Shown one piece after another: positions 1 to 5,524 of a DNA stretch of 27,609 nt. The stretch is from a virus. Position 1 is the stretch's first letter. Every line of letters starts with the position of its first letter. The stretch covers positions 1 through 27,609 of IMG/VR virus record IMGVR_UViG_3300049629_000462. One strand, written 5' to 3'. A model generated the notes under the pieces. The model was not told where the DNA came from. It ran no database searches and saw nothing but the letters and a program-made list of their open reading frames with translations. The position numbers were made by a program, and so were the translations under genes.

Positions 1-50
1 AAGGCCGCCGGGTTCTCCCGTGCGGCCTCCACGGCCTGGGTCGCGGTCAG
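1..50 (-). CDS. Possible 5' end of the terminase large subunit (partial)
   Basis: After the stop codon of the putative small terminase, a frame stays open to the window edge and reads (L)TATQAVEAARENPAAF. A CTG codon overlaps the previous stop (CTGA), and a GTG lies further in at 32. The 'xENPxAF' opening resembles the start of many phage large terminases, and the large subunit normally follows the small one. Only about 16 residues are visible, there is no clear ribosome-binding site, and the start codon is undecided, so this is an inference from position and a very short sequence. Confidence 0.27.
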   Translation of the reverse strand, partial: MTATQAVEAARENPAA

Positions 51-469
51 GGCTTGCGCTTGGGCTTTTGGCACGGCTTGGGGGGTTCTACCGGGGCCAC
101 GCCAGCGATGGAGCGGGCCACGGCCTCGAGCGCCCCCTCCGGCATATCGGCGGTGATCTCCACGCGCTCGGTGGCGGTTCCGTCCTCAAGGCGGTAGATG
201 CGGTCCAGTTGGACGGTGGCATCGACCCGATCACGCGACAGGGCGGCCATGACCTCCACGGCGCGCACGCGGGTGCGGGTGTCCATGTTGGGATCGTTCA
301 TCACATCCATGAGGAACGCGGGAGCGGCCTGCGCGGCAGGGGCGGGAATGTCCCACCCGCCGTACACGGCGCGCTCAAGGCATGACAGGTGTAGGGTTTT
401 CTCGCGCCGGGAAACCAGGTCACGAGTATCCCCCTTCCCCCTGCGGGGGTCGGGCGTTTCGTCGGGCAT
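47..469 (-). CDS. Putative small terminase-like DNA-packaging protein
   Basis: 140 residues. The centre is a helical segment (about residues 25-75) with a 'DPNMDTRTRVRAVEVMAAL' pattern, followed by a basic Pro/Lys-rich C-terminus (KPCQKPKRKP). Small proteins of this style, with an armadillo-like 'tRvrAvevmaaL' helix pair, often sit directly before large terminases, and the frame leaving the left edge fits that. The start at 469 is chosen because AAGGGGG lies six bases upstream; in-frame ATGs at 490 and 526 lack such a site. The homology is not strong enough to be sure. A generic DNA-binding accessory protein is the alternative. Confidence 0.45.
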   Translation of the reverse strand: MPDETPDPRRGKGDTRDLVSRREKTLHLSCLERAVYGGWDIPAPAAQAAPAFLMDVMNDPNMDTRTRVRAVEVMAALSRDRVDATVQLDRIYRLEDGTATERVEITADMPEGALEAVARSIAGVAPVEPPKPCQKPKRKP

Positions 470-491
470 AATGCCCCCTTCTGACTGCATC

Positions 492-743
492 TTACCGTGC
501 CTTTCGGTTTTGCAACACGAGGTCAAACCCGGCGGCGTTGGCCACCTTCAGGATGGAGTCAAAGGTGGGCTTGCGCTTCCCGATGACCGTACCGGGTGTG
601 CCGAGGAGGCATCGGACGGTATGGGCGCGCAGGATGCCGTTGGCTTCCATCTCGCGTGCGAGGCCGGATCGCGTGCCGCCAGCGGCGGCCACGGCTTCGG
701 TGATGGTGGCCTTGAATTGGTCGTAGGTCGTGATTACTGCCAT
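492..743 (-). CDS. XRE-like helix-turn-helix protein
   Basis: 83 residues. Residues about 25-55 (TRSGLAREMEANGILRAHTV, then a basic turn GKRKPT) look like a helix-turn-helix. The tail (FDSILKVANAAGFDLVLQ) matches the C-terminal helix and strand typical of small XRE regulators and HigA-type antitoxins. The start at 743 overlaps the stop of the upstream membrane-protein gene (ATGGCAGTAA), implying translational coupling; an in-frame ATG at 755 is also possible. No toxin-like partner is visible, so a phage transcription regulator is the more economical reading. Its DNA target is unknown; the palindrome at 3294-3312 upstream of this operon is one candidate. Confidence 0.6.
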   Translation of the reverse strand: MAVITTYDQFKATITEAVAAAGGTRSGLAREMEANGILRAHTVRCLLGTPGTVIGKRKPTFDSILKVANAAGFDLVLQNRKAR

Positions 744-889
744 ACGCGGAAGCATATCACGCCAACGTAACCCATGATGGCGGCGGCGACGAAACCGATG
801 CAAATGACCACGGCATTGATGATGCGGTCTTGGGATCGGTACTGGCGGCAGATTTCGCACTCGCAGCGGTCATTGTTCACGGGCTTCAT
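734..889 (-). CDS. Small single-span membrane protein with a Cys cluster
   Basis: 51 residues. The N-terminus carries CECEIC (Cys9, Cys11, Cys14), then one hydrophobic segment at about residues 24-47 (VVICIGFVAAAIMGYVGVICF). The stop overlaps the start of the HTH gene by ten bases, and the start lies inside the 3' end of the upstream gene; such nested overlaps support a real gene. AGGAG precedes the start with a spacer of only one base, so initiation probably depends on coupling. A metal- or thiol-binding role for the Cys cluster is conceivable but not shown. Function not recognised. Confidence 0.6.
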   Translation of the reverse strand: MKPVNNDRCECEICRQYRSQDRIINAVVICIGFVAAAIMGYVGVICFRVWQ

Positions 890-1079
890 GCTCCTGGAGT
901 CGGGAAAGGTACAGGGTGTTGCGGGCCTTCGCTTCCTTCAGCTCGGCGCGGAGGCGTTCGATCTCATGAGCGGCCGTGGTTGCTTGCTTGTTGCGTTCGT
1001 TGCACAAGTCATCTTTCGACACGCCATAATCGTCGCTGTACCACGGTATTCGCAGTAGAGTCAGAATGTCACTTTTCAT
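870..1079 (-). CDS. Small coiled-coil protein, function unknown
   Basis: 69 residues. The C-terminal half (about residues 30-69: HEIERLRAELKEAKARN and onwards) is a charged coiled coil. The start at 1079 has GAGGGG about nine bases upstream and overlaps the preceding stop by 11 bases. The next gene starts inside its 3' end. The N-terminal 30 residues (LTLLRIPWYSDDYG) match no family I recognise. Its operon neighbours share the same 'E-R-L-R-x-E' coiled-coil style, so this may be a divergent member of the same small-protein group. Confidence 0.6.
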   Translation of the reverse strand: MKSDILTLLRIPWYSDDYGVSKDDLCNERNKQATTAAHEIERLRAELKEAKARNTLYLSRLQEHEAREQ

Positions 1080-1389
1080 GGGTCGCCCCCTCAAAGCAAG
1101 CCCAGCCAAATGACTTTGCCACCTCCATTGCCGCTTCTTCCAAAGTCAGTTCGTCGTGTGCGGGATTCGGGCAGAAGTCTGTGAATCCACGGCAGTACCG
1201 CCGCCTCGCCTCGTCGCGCTCGGCGGTAAGGGTTGCGTTCTCCTGCCGCAGTCGCCTGTTTTCCTGCCATGCCTTTTCGATCATCGAAACTGCTTCGGTC
1301 GGAGTCATCTCCACGATCACTTCTCCTTCGCACCCCATCAACGTAACGGGGCAGGAAGCATCAATCGTCTTTGGTTTCTTCTTGCTCAC
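1069..1389 (-). CDS. Conserved small phage protein, paralogue A (ERDEARR...GWxCFE)
   Basis: 106 residues with a GTG start in a GTGA overlap with the upstream stop; GGAAGGAGG lies just ahead. The middle is a coiled coil (residues about 38-65, AWQENRRLRQENATLTAERD), followed by 'ERDEARRRYC', a Cys-Pro stretch (FCPNPAH) and the ending 'AKSFGWACFEG'. The gene at 1728-1946 carries the same coiled coil and 'GWDCFE' ending, so the two are paralogues. I have seen this ending in small phage proteins of unknown function. Its place in a run of tiny coupled genes suggests an early host-takeover or accessory role (inference). Confidence 0.7.
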   Translation of the reverse strand: MSKKKPKTIDASCPVTLMGCEGEVIVEMTPTEAVSMIEKAWQENRRLRQENATLTAERDEARRRYCRGFTDFCPNPAHDELTLEEAAMEVAKSFGWACFEGATHEK

Positions 1390-1562
1390 TTGCCTTCCTC
1401 CTTCCGTAGCCGCTGCACTTCCTTCATGTTTTCCTCCAACGCTGACCGCAGTTCTTCGATGAGTTGCGTGGCGTTCGGTGTCGCTCCGCTCAAGCCCCGC
1501 GTCTGGGCGAGAATGCGGTCGGACTTCTGTGCGAGTGTCATGGCGCAGGTGTTACTGAACAT
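1386..1562 (-). CDS. Small helical protein, function unknown
   Basis: 58 residues. The C-terminal half is a charged amphipathic helix (ATQLIEELRSALEENMKEVQ). The start at 1562 is supported by AGAAGGAG seven bases upstream, and it overlaps the end of the preceding membrane-protein gene by 11 bases; the stop forms a GTGA overlap with the next gene. Both junctions, together with the Shine-Dalgarno site, argue that this short frame is translated. No family recognised. Confidence 0.6.
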   Translation of the reverse strand: MFSNTCAMTLAQKSDRILAQTRGLSGATPNATQLIEELRSALEENMKEVQRLRKEEGK

Positions 1563-1737
1563 GGCGAGTCTCCTTCTGTGTGGTGTTGTGGTTCATGCTG
1601 CTCTTGACTCTCCGAGCCTCCCCAATCATCGCAATGAGCAGGACGACCGCGAAGATCGGGATGAGGATGAAGAACACATCGTCGCCTGATGCGTTGTGTC
1701 CGTACTTCGTGTTCTTGTATCTGCCGCCTACTGGCAT
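1552..1737 (-). CDS. Small single-span membrane protein
   Basis: 61 residues with one strongly hydrophobic segment at about residues 22-40 (VFFILIPIFAVVLLIAMIG), a polar N-terminus and a basic, Asn/Thr-rich C-terminus. GAGG lies about ten bases before the ATG at 1737; upstream in-frame starts give a poor N-terminus. It overlaps both neighbours by about ten bases. A small early membrane protein could act in superinfection exclusion, but nothing in the sequence demonstrates this. Confidence 0.6.
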   Translation of the reverse strand: MPVGGRYKNTKYGHNASGDDVFFILIPIFAVVLLIAMIGEARRVKSSMNHNTTQKETRHVQ

Positions 1738-1946
1738 GGCTTGTCCTCCTCGAAGCAATCCCAGCCGTGGTTCTTCGCAATATCAAACGCATCAGGTTGC
1801 ACATCGCGGGATACCCGCCCGCAATACATACGCCTCGCCTCATCTCGCTCTTCGCGGAGGCGTTCGATGGTGTCTGCCGCCTCAAGCATGATCGACGGCG
1901 CAAGGCACTCGCTGTTGGCGCGGAGCTGCGTGACGATGTCTTTCAT
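1728..1946 (-). CDS. Conserved small phage protein, paralogue B (ERDEARR...GWDCFE)
   Basis: 72 residues. The order is a helical segment (IMLEAADTIERLR), then 'EERDEARRMYC', a spacer, then 'AKNHGWDCFEED'. It aligns with the C-terminal two-thirds of the 1069-1389 product, including RDEARR, the Cys after Tyr, and GWxCFE, but is shorter. GGAGG lies about seven bases before the start, and the gene sits in an ATGA overlap with the upstream stop. Some similarity persists at DNA level around the GWxCFE codons, so the duplication is probably not very old. Function unknown. Confidence 0.7.
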   Translation of the reverse strand: MKDIVTQLRANSECLAPSIMLEAADTIERLREERDEARRMYCGRVSRDVQPDAFDIAKNHGWDCFEEDKPCQ

Positions 1947-2242
1947 CGGGAGTCCTCCACCACGGTGTGGATGCCGTGCTGCACCATGATGCCGCGTGGT
2001 TCGCCCTCAAGGCCGCGACGGTCGAACCCGCCGCCCAGGCGCACGATGATGGATTCCAGGCGGTCGCGCTCGGCGCGGTGCTTGGCGGCGGATTCCCAGT
2101 TGTATTGCAACGATTTGACAAGCATGGACACCACTTGTTCCGCCGCAAACGCGGTCGCTGGTCCGGCCTTGTCGGCAAGTTTGCGTAGGTCATTAATTCG
2201 GTTGCGCTCAAATGGCAGAAGGTTTTCCGGTAGTTCGATCAT
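1943..2242 (-). CDS. Helical hypothetical protein
   Basis: 99 residues, mostly predicted helix (FERNRINDLRKLADKAGPATAFAAE), then 'KHRAERDRLESIIVRLGGG' and a Gly-rich tail. GAAGGA lies about six bases before the ATG. It starts inside the end of the wHTH candidate gene and ends in an ATGA overlap with the next gene. The 'RAERDRL' stretch resembles the coiled-coil part of the paralogue pair downstream. No known family recognised. Confidence 0.65.
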   Translation of the reverse strand: MIELPENLLPFERNRINDLRKLADKAGPATAFAAEQVVSMLVKSLQYNWESAAKHRAERDRLESIIVRLGGGFDRRGLEGEPRGIMVQHGIHTVVEDSR

Positions 2243-2511
2243 GCGCGTTCCTTCAGGGCGTTAAGGTTCAGGACACCGGGGCTGACGAGTTCGTAGCCCC
2301 GGTTGCGTTCGGTCACGGAGCGCACGCGCACTCCGTAGGTGTGCTTGGCGTGGTCCACAAGGTGGGAGACCGCCCTGGGGCTGCATCCCCAAATCGTGGA
2401 GAGGGCGAGGCGGGTCGGGTAGATGCCTTTGTCGGTCTGCACCACCAAGTAGATGACGCGGTCGAAGAGGTCGGCGTAGCCGCGCCGGCGGCCTGTGCGC
2501 TTGTGCTTCAT
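2239..2511 (-). CDS. Winged-helix-like DNA-binding candidate
   Basis: 90 residues. A basic N-terminus (KHKRTGRRR) is followed by a probable winged-helix fold: helix DLFDRVIYLVVQ, a helix-turn-helix at about residues 33-52 (TRLALSTIWGCSPRAVSHLV), and a beta wing (YGVRVRSVTERNRGYEL). The AAGGAG site eight bases upstream supports the start at 2511. The overall shape suggests binding to DNA, but no specific family is recognised. It could regulate this operon or the divergent plus-strand one. Confidence 0.6.
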   Translation of the reverse strand: MKHKRTGRRRGYADLFDRVIYLVVQTDKGIYPTRLALSTIWGCSPRAVSHLVDHAKHTYGVRVRSVTERNRGYELVSPGVLNLNALKERA

Positions 2512-2867
2512 TGCGCGTACTCCTTGACGAGTTGCGTGTAGCGGTCGAAGGCGGCCAGCGTGTTGGGAGCAAGCATGGCGCGCAGGACAGCGTTAGCCTC
2601 CTCAAGTTCCTTGAGGCGGGCGCGGACGGCTTCAATGTCGCCCGAGTGCTGCCCACCCCACCACAGTCCTGCGGAGCGCAGGAGGCGGTCGAATTCGGCC
2701 AGGGTGACCGCGCCGCATTGCCGCCACTTGGCTGCGGTGGCGCGGTCAACGGCGGCAAGGTCGCCCACGGTCGGGATGGCCTGCCCGATCATGAGAACGT
2801 GCAGGGCGCGGGTGGAGAGCATCTGATGCACGGGGTCGGAGTCGATGGGTGTTTGTGCGGTGATCAT
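2508..2867 (-). CDS. Helical hypothetical protein with a coiled coil
   Basis: 119 residues from the chosen ATG at 2867. The middle reads 'VGDLAAVDRATAAKWRQCGAV', then a coiled coil at about residues 80-100 (RARLKELEEANAVLRAML). The frame extends upstream to an ATG at 2942 that overlaps the previous stop (ATGGTGA), but that extension would be encoded across a strong GC hairpin and looks like non-coding sequence. There is no good Shine-Dalgarno site at 2867, so the start is uncertain. 'RATAAKWRQ' is faintly HTH-like; function unknown. Confidence 0.55.
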   Translation of the reverse strand: MITAQTPIDSDPVHQMLSTRALHVLMIGQAIPTVGDLAAVDRATAAKWRQCGAVTLAEFDRLLRSAGLWWGGQHSGDIEAVRARLKELEEANAVLRAMLAPNTLAAFDRYTQLVKEYAQ

Positions 2868-2904
2868 GGGTTGTGAAGTTGAAACGAGAGTCTTGGAAAC
2901 AGGA

Positions 2905-2932
2905 AGGCCGACCCCCCAAAGGGGGCCGGCCC
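2905..2932 (-). terminator. GC-rich hairpin between early genes
   Basis: GGCCGNCCCCC pairs with GGGGGNCGGCC around a CAAA-type loop, immediately after the stop of the 2936-3184 gene. Neither strand has a run of T after the stem, so it is not a textbook intrinsic terminator. It may be a partial terminator or an RNA-processing or stability hairpin that lowers expression of the genes further down (inference). Confidence 0.4.
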
Positions 2933-2935
2933 TGT

Positions 2936-3184
2936 TCACCATCGCGGGTTTGCCATGCTGCGCTGCCGTGTTTCGAGTTCCACGCGCCTCTTGCTGATTT
3001 CTGCAAGCAGAGCCTGGAGAACGGTTTCGGTCTTGCGAAGGTCTGCCAGCCGTGCGGCCAGTTCAAACTGCTCCGAGACCATCGTTTTCCCGTACTCCGC
3101 CATGCAATGCAAGGTAGCGATGGCGTTTGAAACAACGGTTGCAGCTTCGGGCTGCGCGACGATGACTGCGTGTGCCTTTCTCAT
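2936..3184 (-). CDS. First gene of the left minus-strand operon; helical hypothetical protein
   Basis: 82 residues. Mostly helical, with a likely coiled coil at about residues 36-74 (EQFELAARLADLRKTETVLQ). The start at 3184 is chosen because AGAGGAA lies about seven bases upstream; earlier in-frame codons run into the promoter region. It is the first gene after the predicted promoter at 3254-3281, so it and the genes down to 47 probably share one transcript. Function not recognised. Confidence 0.6.
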   Translation of the reverse strand: MRKAHAVIVAQPEAATVVSNAIATLHCMAEYGKTMVSEQFELAARLADLRKTETVLQALLAEISKRRVELETRQRSMANPRW

Positions 3185-3253
3185 GGACACGTTCCTCTCT
3201 GCCACTTGGTGGCATTGCCGTACTTCCGCAACGTGCATCCATACGGCACACGG

Positions 3254-3281
3254 ATGATACCCCTCTATATACAGCCGTCAA
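3254..3281 (-). promoter_or_regulatory. Sigma70-like promoter of the left early operon
   Basis: On the minus strand, TTGACG (3281-3276), a 16-base spacer and TATCAT (3259-3254) form a near-consensus promoter about 70 bases before the first start codon (3184). The plus-strand promoter at 9234-9261 has the same architecture and spacer length, which suggests recognition by the host housekeeping sigma factor. Confidence 0.65.
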
Positions 3282-3293
3282 GGGGGTAACATC

Positions 3294-3312
3294 AATAATT
3301 CCAAGAATTATT
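3294..3312. promoter_or_regulatory. AT-rich palindrome, probable operator
   Basis: AATAATTC and GAATTATT are perfect 8-base inverted arms around a 3-base centre (CAA). The site ends about 12 bases upstream of the -35 hexamer and is strikingly AT-rich in a GC-rich genome. The arm length and spacing fit a dimeric HTH regulator. Whether it activates or represses, and which protein binds it, cannot be told from sequence. Confidence 0.5.
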
Positions 3313-3317
3313 TGAGG

Positions 3318-3337
3318 CCGTAGGATGGCTTCTACGG
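3318..3337 (-). terminator. Weak stem-loop after the 3398 gene
   Basis: CCGTAG and CTACGG form a 6-bp stem with an 8-base loop, located between the end of the gene at 3398 and the promoter of the next operon. There is only an AT-rich stretch, not a T-run, after it on the minus strand. It could be a weak terminator separating the two minus-strand transcription units. Confidence 0.3.
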
Positions 3338-3397
3338 GGCAGGGGCGAGGGATGCCCCTAGAGCCATTCGAACGGCGCGGGCGCGTCCTGGGGCAAT

Positions 3398-3703
3398 CTA
3401 GGCCGCTTGCGGGGGTGCTGGGGGATCTTCGGCCACCCCGAAGTCGTTGGCGGTCGCCGCCCACACGATCCGAGGCGTGCCGGCCCCAAGCCACTCCTGC
3501 TCGATTTGATCGGCCACGAACGCCTTCGCATCCCGGTGGCTCATCCCGTCATTGTCCCGGAGGCGAGCTGCAATCATGTCCGCCGAATAGACGGCGACCG
3601 GGATGCCGCGCTCCCCGCTGCGCGGGAACGATACCCCAAGTAAGCAGTCGTCATAGCCGGATAGAAGTATGGCGGCGACGCGCCGGCGCTTGCCCATGTG
3701 CAT
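3398..3703 (-). CDS. Conserved hypothetical phage protein
   Basis: 101 residues. It has the pattern 'AAILLSGYDDCLLG', then 'PVAVYSADMIAARLRDNDGMS', then 'DAKAFVADQIEQEWLGAGTPRIVW'. Small phage proteins with this order (self-describing 'ail-GyddalLG', a Tyr-containing strand, 'dGMs-eeA', 'G-xTP') are common and uncharacterised. The start at 3703 has a strong GGAGG site seven bases upstream; the longer upstream frame is not protein-like. Four bases separate it from the previous gene. Function unknown. Confidence 0.75.
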   Translation of the reverse strand: MHMGKRRRVAAILLSGYDDCLLGVSFPRSGERGIPVAVYSADMIAARLRDNDGMSHRDAKAFVADQIEQEWLGAGTPRIVWAATANDFGVAEDPPAPPQAA

Positions 3704-3707
3704 GAGT

Positions 3708-4163
3708 CTACCTCCGTGGTGCGGGGTTCTTGCGGCAATAGTCGATGGCGACCGCCAGTACGCGGTGCGTGTCGGGGCTGATGCCCAGGCGCTCTTGCGC
3801 CGCTTCGATCTCCTGCCGAGTTGCGGTCGATAGCACCCCCTTCGCCCACGCATCCCAATCCGCGTAGTCCTGCGCGGTCGGGCCTTGCACCGCGCTGGCG
3901 TTCCTGCGCGTGGCCTCCACCTCCGAACGTCCCGCGATTTCCGCCGCCGCCGGGGTGATAGCGCAGTACGCCTTGTGGATGGCCGCGATGTCGGGCCTAC
4001 TGCTGCGGACGAGTTTGTGCTGCTCAATGCAGTCACGCAGCTTGTCTTGGTGCAGCGACCCCCACTTGCGGTTCAGGATCGAAGCCTCCTCCGGGGAGGG
4101 CTGCCACCGGGGCCAAAGCTTGCCCATCAGGATCTTGTTGTCGTTCCAGGTAATCGTTTCCAT
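3708..4163 (-). CDS. Conserved hypothetical protein of the replication cluster
   Basis: 151 residues. The opening 'NKILMGKLWPRWQPSPEEASIL' and the helical 'DKLRDCIEQHKLVRSSRPDIAAIHKAYCAI' resemble small proteins found next to phage replication initiators, where an 'LWPRWxPtxxE' start is recurrent. GAGGAG lies seven bases before the ATG. The gene lies 13 bases after the DUF1376 gene, with which it is probably cotranscribed. A helper role in replication initiation or helicase loading is a guess from position only. Confidence 0.6.
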   Translation of the reverse strand: METITWNDNKILMGKLWPRWQPSPEEASILNRKWGSLHQDKLRDCIEQHKLVRSSRPDIAAIHKAYCAITPAAAEIAGRSEVEATRRNASAVQGPTAQDYADWDAWAKGVLSTATRQEIEAAQERLGISPDTHRVLAVAIDYCRKNPAPRR

Positions 4164-4176
4164 GTCGGTCTCCTCG

Positions 4177-4710
4177 TCACCATTGCGGTTGGTTCAGGTC
4201 TCTGTTCCGGTCTCTTCGATTCTTACCAACCCGCCCCCCCTTTGAAGGGGGGGCTATGGGGGGTTGGATATCTGTGGTTGTGGTTGTGGTTGTGGTTGCC
4301 ATCGTTTCGCCATTGGCGTTGCCATTAGCCCCGCCATTGGCCCCGCCATTGGCGTTGCCATTGGCCACCCCATTACGAGCGCGCCAGCGGGCATCCGCGC
4401 CCCGCCGACCGTTCTCGGAGGCGGTCGCGTGCTTCTCTTCAACGCGGGCGCGTTCGCGCTCCATGCGCGGATTGGATAGGGTGGCCATTGGCCCCGCCAT
4501 CCGCGTGAACCGCTGGCGGATGACCGCCCAATCGGCCTCTGACAGATTGCAACGGGTCAAGGTCGCGCACGCTTCCCGGTCATCGGGAACGCCGTGATTC
4601 GTCCAGGCGTACATCAGCAGTTGCGTGTACGCCCATCCCTGAACCGCCGTCATCGTGGCCGTGCTGACCAAGAAGTCGGTGGGGTACATCGGAAACCAAG
4701 GGGTAGCCAT
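4177..4710 (-). CDS. DUF1376-domain protein, putative phage replication initiator
   Basis: 177 residues. Residues 3-110 match the DUF1376 (YdaU-like) pattern: 'PWFPMYPTDFLVSTATMT', 'GWAYTQLLMYAWTNHGVPDD', 'NLSEADWAVIRQRF', and the closing 'TASENGRRGADARWR'. This family is common in phage replication modules and often precedes a helicase loader. A low-complexity tail follows: Asn-Gly-Ala-Asn repeats (about 113-134), eight Thr (139-146), Pro and a basic end. The start at 4710 has GGAG six bases upstream; the frame continues to 5001 but that part is not protein-like. The tail is encoded by tandem DNA repeats, so its length may vary between relatives. Confidence 0.8.
   Translation of the reverse strand: MATPWFPMYPTDFLVSTATMTAVQGWAYTQLLMYAWTNHGVPDDREACATLTRCNLSEADWAVIRQRFTRMAGPMATLSNPRMERERARVEEKHATASENGRRGADARWRARNGVANGNANGGANGGANGNANGETMATTTTTTTTDIQPPIAPPSKGGRVGKNRRDRNRDLNQPQW
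4273..4296. repeat. Hexanucleotide tandem repeat, 4 copies
   Basis: TGTGGT is repeated four times without a mismatch, encoding the poly-threonine run near the end of the DUF1376 protein. The unit is six bases, so copy-number change adds or removes two residues without breaking the frame. Confidence 0.85.
4309..4380. repeat. 12-base imperfect tandem repeat, 5-6 copies
   Basis: Units of the form GCCATTGGCGTT / GCCATTGGCCCC follow one another every 12 bases, the last one degenerate, and a further partial copy appears near 4485. On the minus strand they encode Gly/Ala-Asn-Gly linker residues. Unit length is a multiple of three, so slippage would alter linker length only. Confidence 0.85.
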
Positions 4711-4925
4711 TCCATGCTCCAAACTCCGCAGGCGAGGCGGGGAGCGGCTGCAAGCTAACCCGCCCCGCCCACGGATGTCGAAATGTCGAGCAGTTGCAGC
4801 CGCTCTCGCTACCCACGATGGGTTGCGTTGGATCGCAGTATACACTATCCTGCGCTCGTCGGGCGATGGTTTTTGCGATAGTCTGCGCGTGCAGCCTATG
4901 CCCGACAATTGAACCCCCGGAAGCG

Positions 4926-4953
4926 CGGCTCGGTTGACGCAAGTCCCGAGCCG
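4926..4953 (+). terminator. Stem-loop followed by a T-rich stretch
   Basis: CGGCTCGG and CCGAGCCG form a perfect 8-bp stem with a 12-base loop, followed on the plus strand by TGTTCTTTT. The shape is terminator-like for plus-strand transcripts, yet no plus-strand gene lies upstream in the window. It could block read-through into the 4177-4710 gene's antisense strand, or serve another role. Confidence 0.35.
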
Positions 4954-4958
4954 TGTTC

Positions 4959-4976
4959 TTTTCCGGCCCCGGAAAA
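4959..4976. repeat. Perfect 18-base palindrome
   Basis: TTTTCCGG and CCGGAAAA flank a 2-base centre. It lies six bases beyond the stem-loop at 4926-4953 and may be a protein-binding site or a second hairpin. No binding protein can be assigned. Confidence 0.5.
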
Positions 4977-5153
4977 CCGCGTGTACGCGGAATCGACACA
5001 TCCAAATAACGTGTACGAAAGTGCTACATATTTGAACATCTGTGGCGCATTCGATCCAGCGGACAGCAGCGCGTGCTTTCAGCTTCGCGCCCTGCCCTGG
5101 CGGTAGGTTTCATTACCCCATTGCTGTATACGCCGGCGGTCGTGCCTTACGGT

Positions 5154-5171
5154 CTTGTGCGCCGGCACAAG
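5154..5171. repeat. Short perfect hairpin
   Basis: CTTGTGC and GCACAAG form a 7-bp stem with a GCCG loop, followed closely by a second small hairpin (GGCC-TTC-GGCC, about 5187-5197). It sits after the end of the HExxH-protein gene on the minus strand, so it may end or stabilise the 6457-5233 transcript; no T-run is present. Confidence 0.35.
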
Positions 5172-5232
5172 TGGGAATCGCGCCTTGGCCTTCGGCCTAC
5201 TACACCCACATCACCGCAGCTCAAGTGTACCC

Positions 5233-5514
5233 CTACTCAACGGGCTTGCCGTCAACAATTCGGCGATACCCAAGCCGCCACAGAAGGTGGGCGATGTCGG
5301 TGGCGGACTTCGTGACGCACTCTTCGTCTGCAAACGGCAGCAGGGCGTGCAGGGCTTCATGGATCGTGGTGTCTAAACGATCCTTCTCACACGGCCAGGT
5401 CGCCACGCGAATGAGGCGGCCAGCGGCCTTGCCGGGGTCGATCATGTCCCCGAAGTCCCTCATGTTCGACGCGAAGCGCAGCGTCCAGTATTTGCCACCG
5501 AGTCGAACTCGCAT
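5233..5514 (-). CDS. Small HExxH zinc-metalloprotease-like protein
   Basis: 93 residues. A beta-rich N-terminus (RVRLGGKYWTLRF) precedes 'DTTIHEALHALLPFADEECV', which contains HEALH (His52, Glu53, His56), the zinc-binding and catalytic motif of gluzincin-type peptidases. Glu64 or Glu65 could be a third ligand. It ends 'HLLWRLGYRRI'. Phage proteins with this order ('iHEclHa...dEe.v...ar.La..LwrLGyr') are known to me as uncharacterised. AGGAGG six bases upstream fixes the start. It lies ten bases after the metallophosphoesterase gene. A protein this short may be a minimal peptidase or a zinc-binding protein that has lost activity. Confidence 0.65.
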   Translation of the reverse strand: MRVRLGGKYWTLRFASNMRDFGDMIDPGKAAGRLIRVATWPCEKDRLDTTIHEALHALLPFADEECVTKSATDIAHLLWRLGYRRIVDGKPVE

Positions 5515-5524
5515 GGGATGCCTC

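Larger units (their letters stand above)
4711..5232. other. 522-base gene-free region with inverted repeats
   Basis: No convincing coding frame occurs on either strand; the open frames here give Arg/Pro/Ser-rich translations without ribosome-binding sites. The region holds at least three inverted repeats (4926-4953, 4959-4976, 5154-5171) and two copies of GTGTACG (near 4981 and 5010). A TATACT hexamer on the minus strand (4842-4837) lacks a matching -35. Lying just before a replication-type gene, the region could be an origin, a regulatory hub or both; this is inference. Confidence 0.5.

Noticed and set aside
492-889. Toxin-antitoxin pair (XRE-like protein plus small membrane protein)
   Set aside because: The membrane protein comes first and shows no known toxin pattern; both sit in a long run of similarly overlapped small phage genes, so a dedicated pair is not supported.
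830-1462. 210-residue plus-strand open frame
   Set aside because: It runs antisense to three coupled minus-strand genes with good ribosome-binding sites, and its Arg/Cys/Ser-rich translation is that of a shadow frame.
4309-4380. Regular repeats suggesting a CRISPR-like array
   Set aside because: Units are 12 bases, directly adjacent without spacers, and lie in frame inside a gene; they are coding microsatellites.
4837-4842. TATACT as a promoter for the DUF1376 operon
   Set aside because: No acceptable -35 hexamer at 16-18 bases and no extended -10 motif; kept only as a weak note in the gene-free region.
4711-5001. Upstream extension of the DUF1376 frame
   Set aside because: The extension reads through inverted repeats, has no conserved protein pattern, and the ATG at 4710 has a Shine-Dalgarno site and matches the family's start.
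4909-5106. 65-residue plus-strand frame in the gene-free region
   Set aside because: No ribosome-binding site, no neighbouring plus-strand genes and no recognisable protein pattern; it crosses two inverted repeats.
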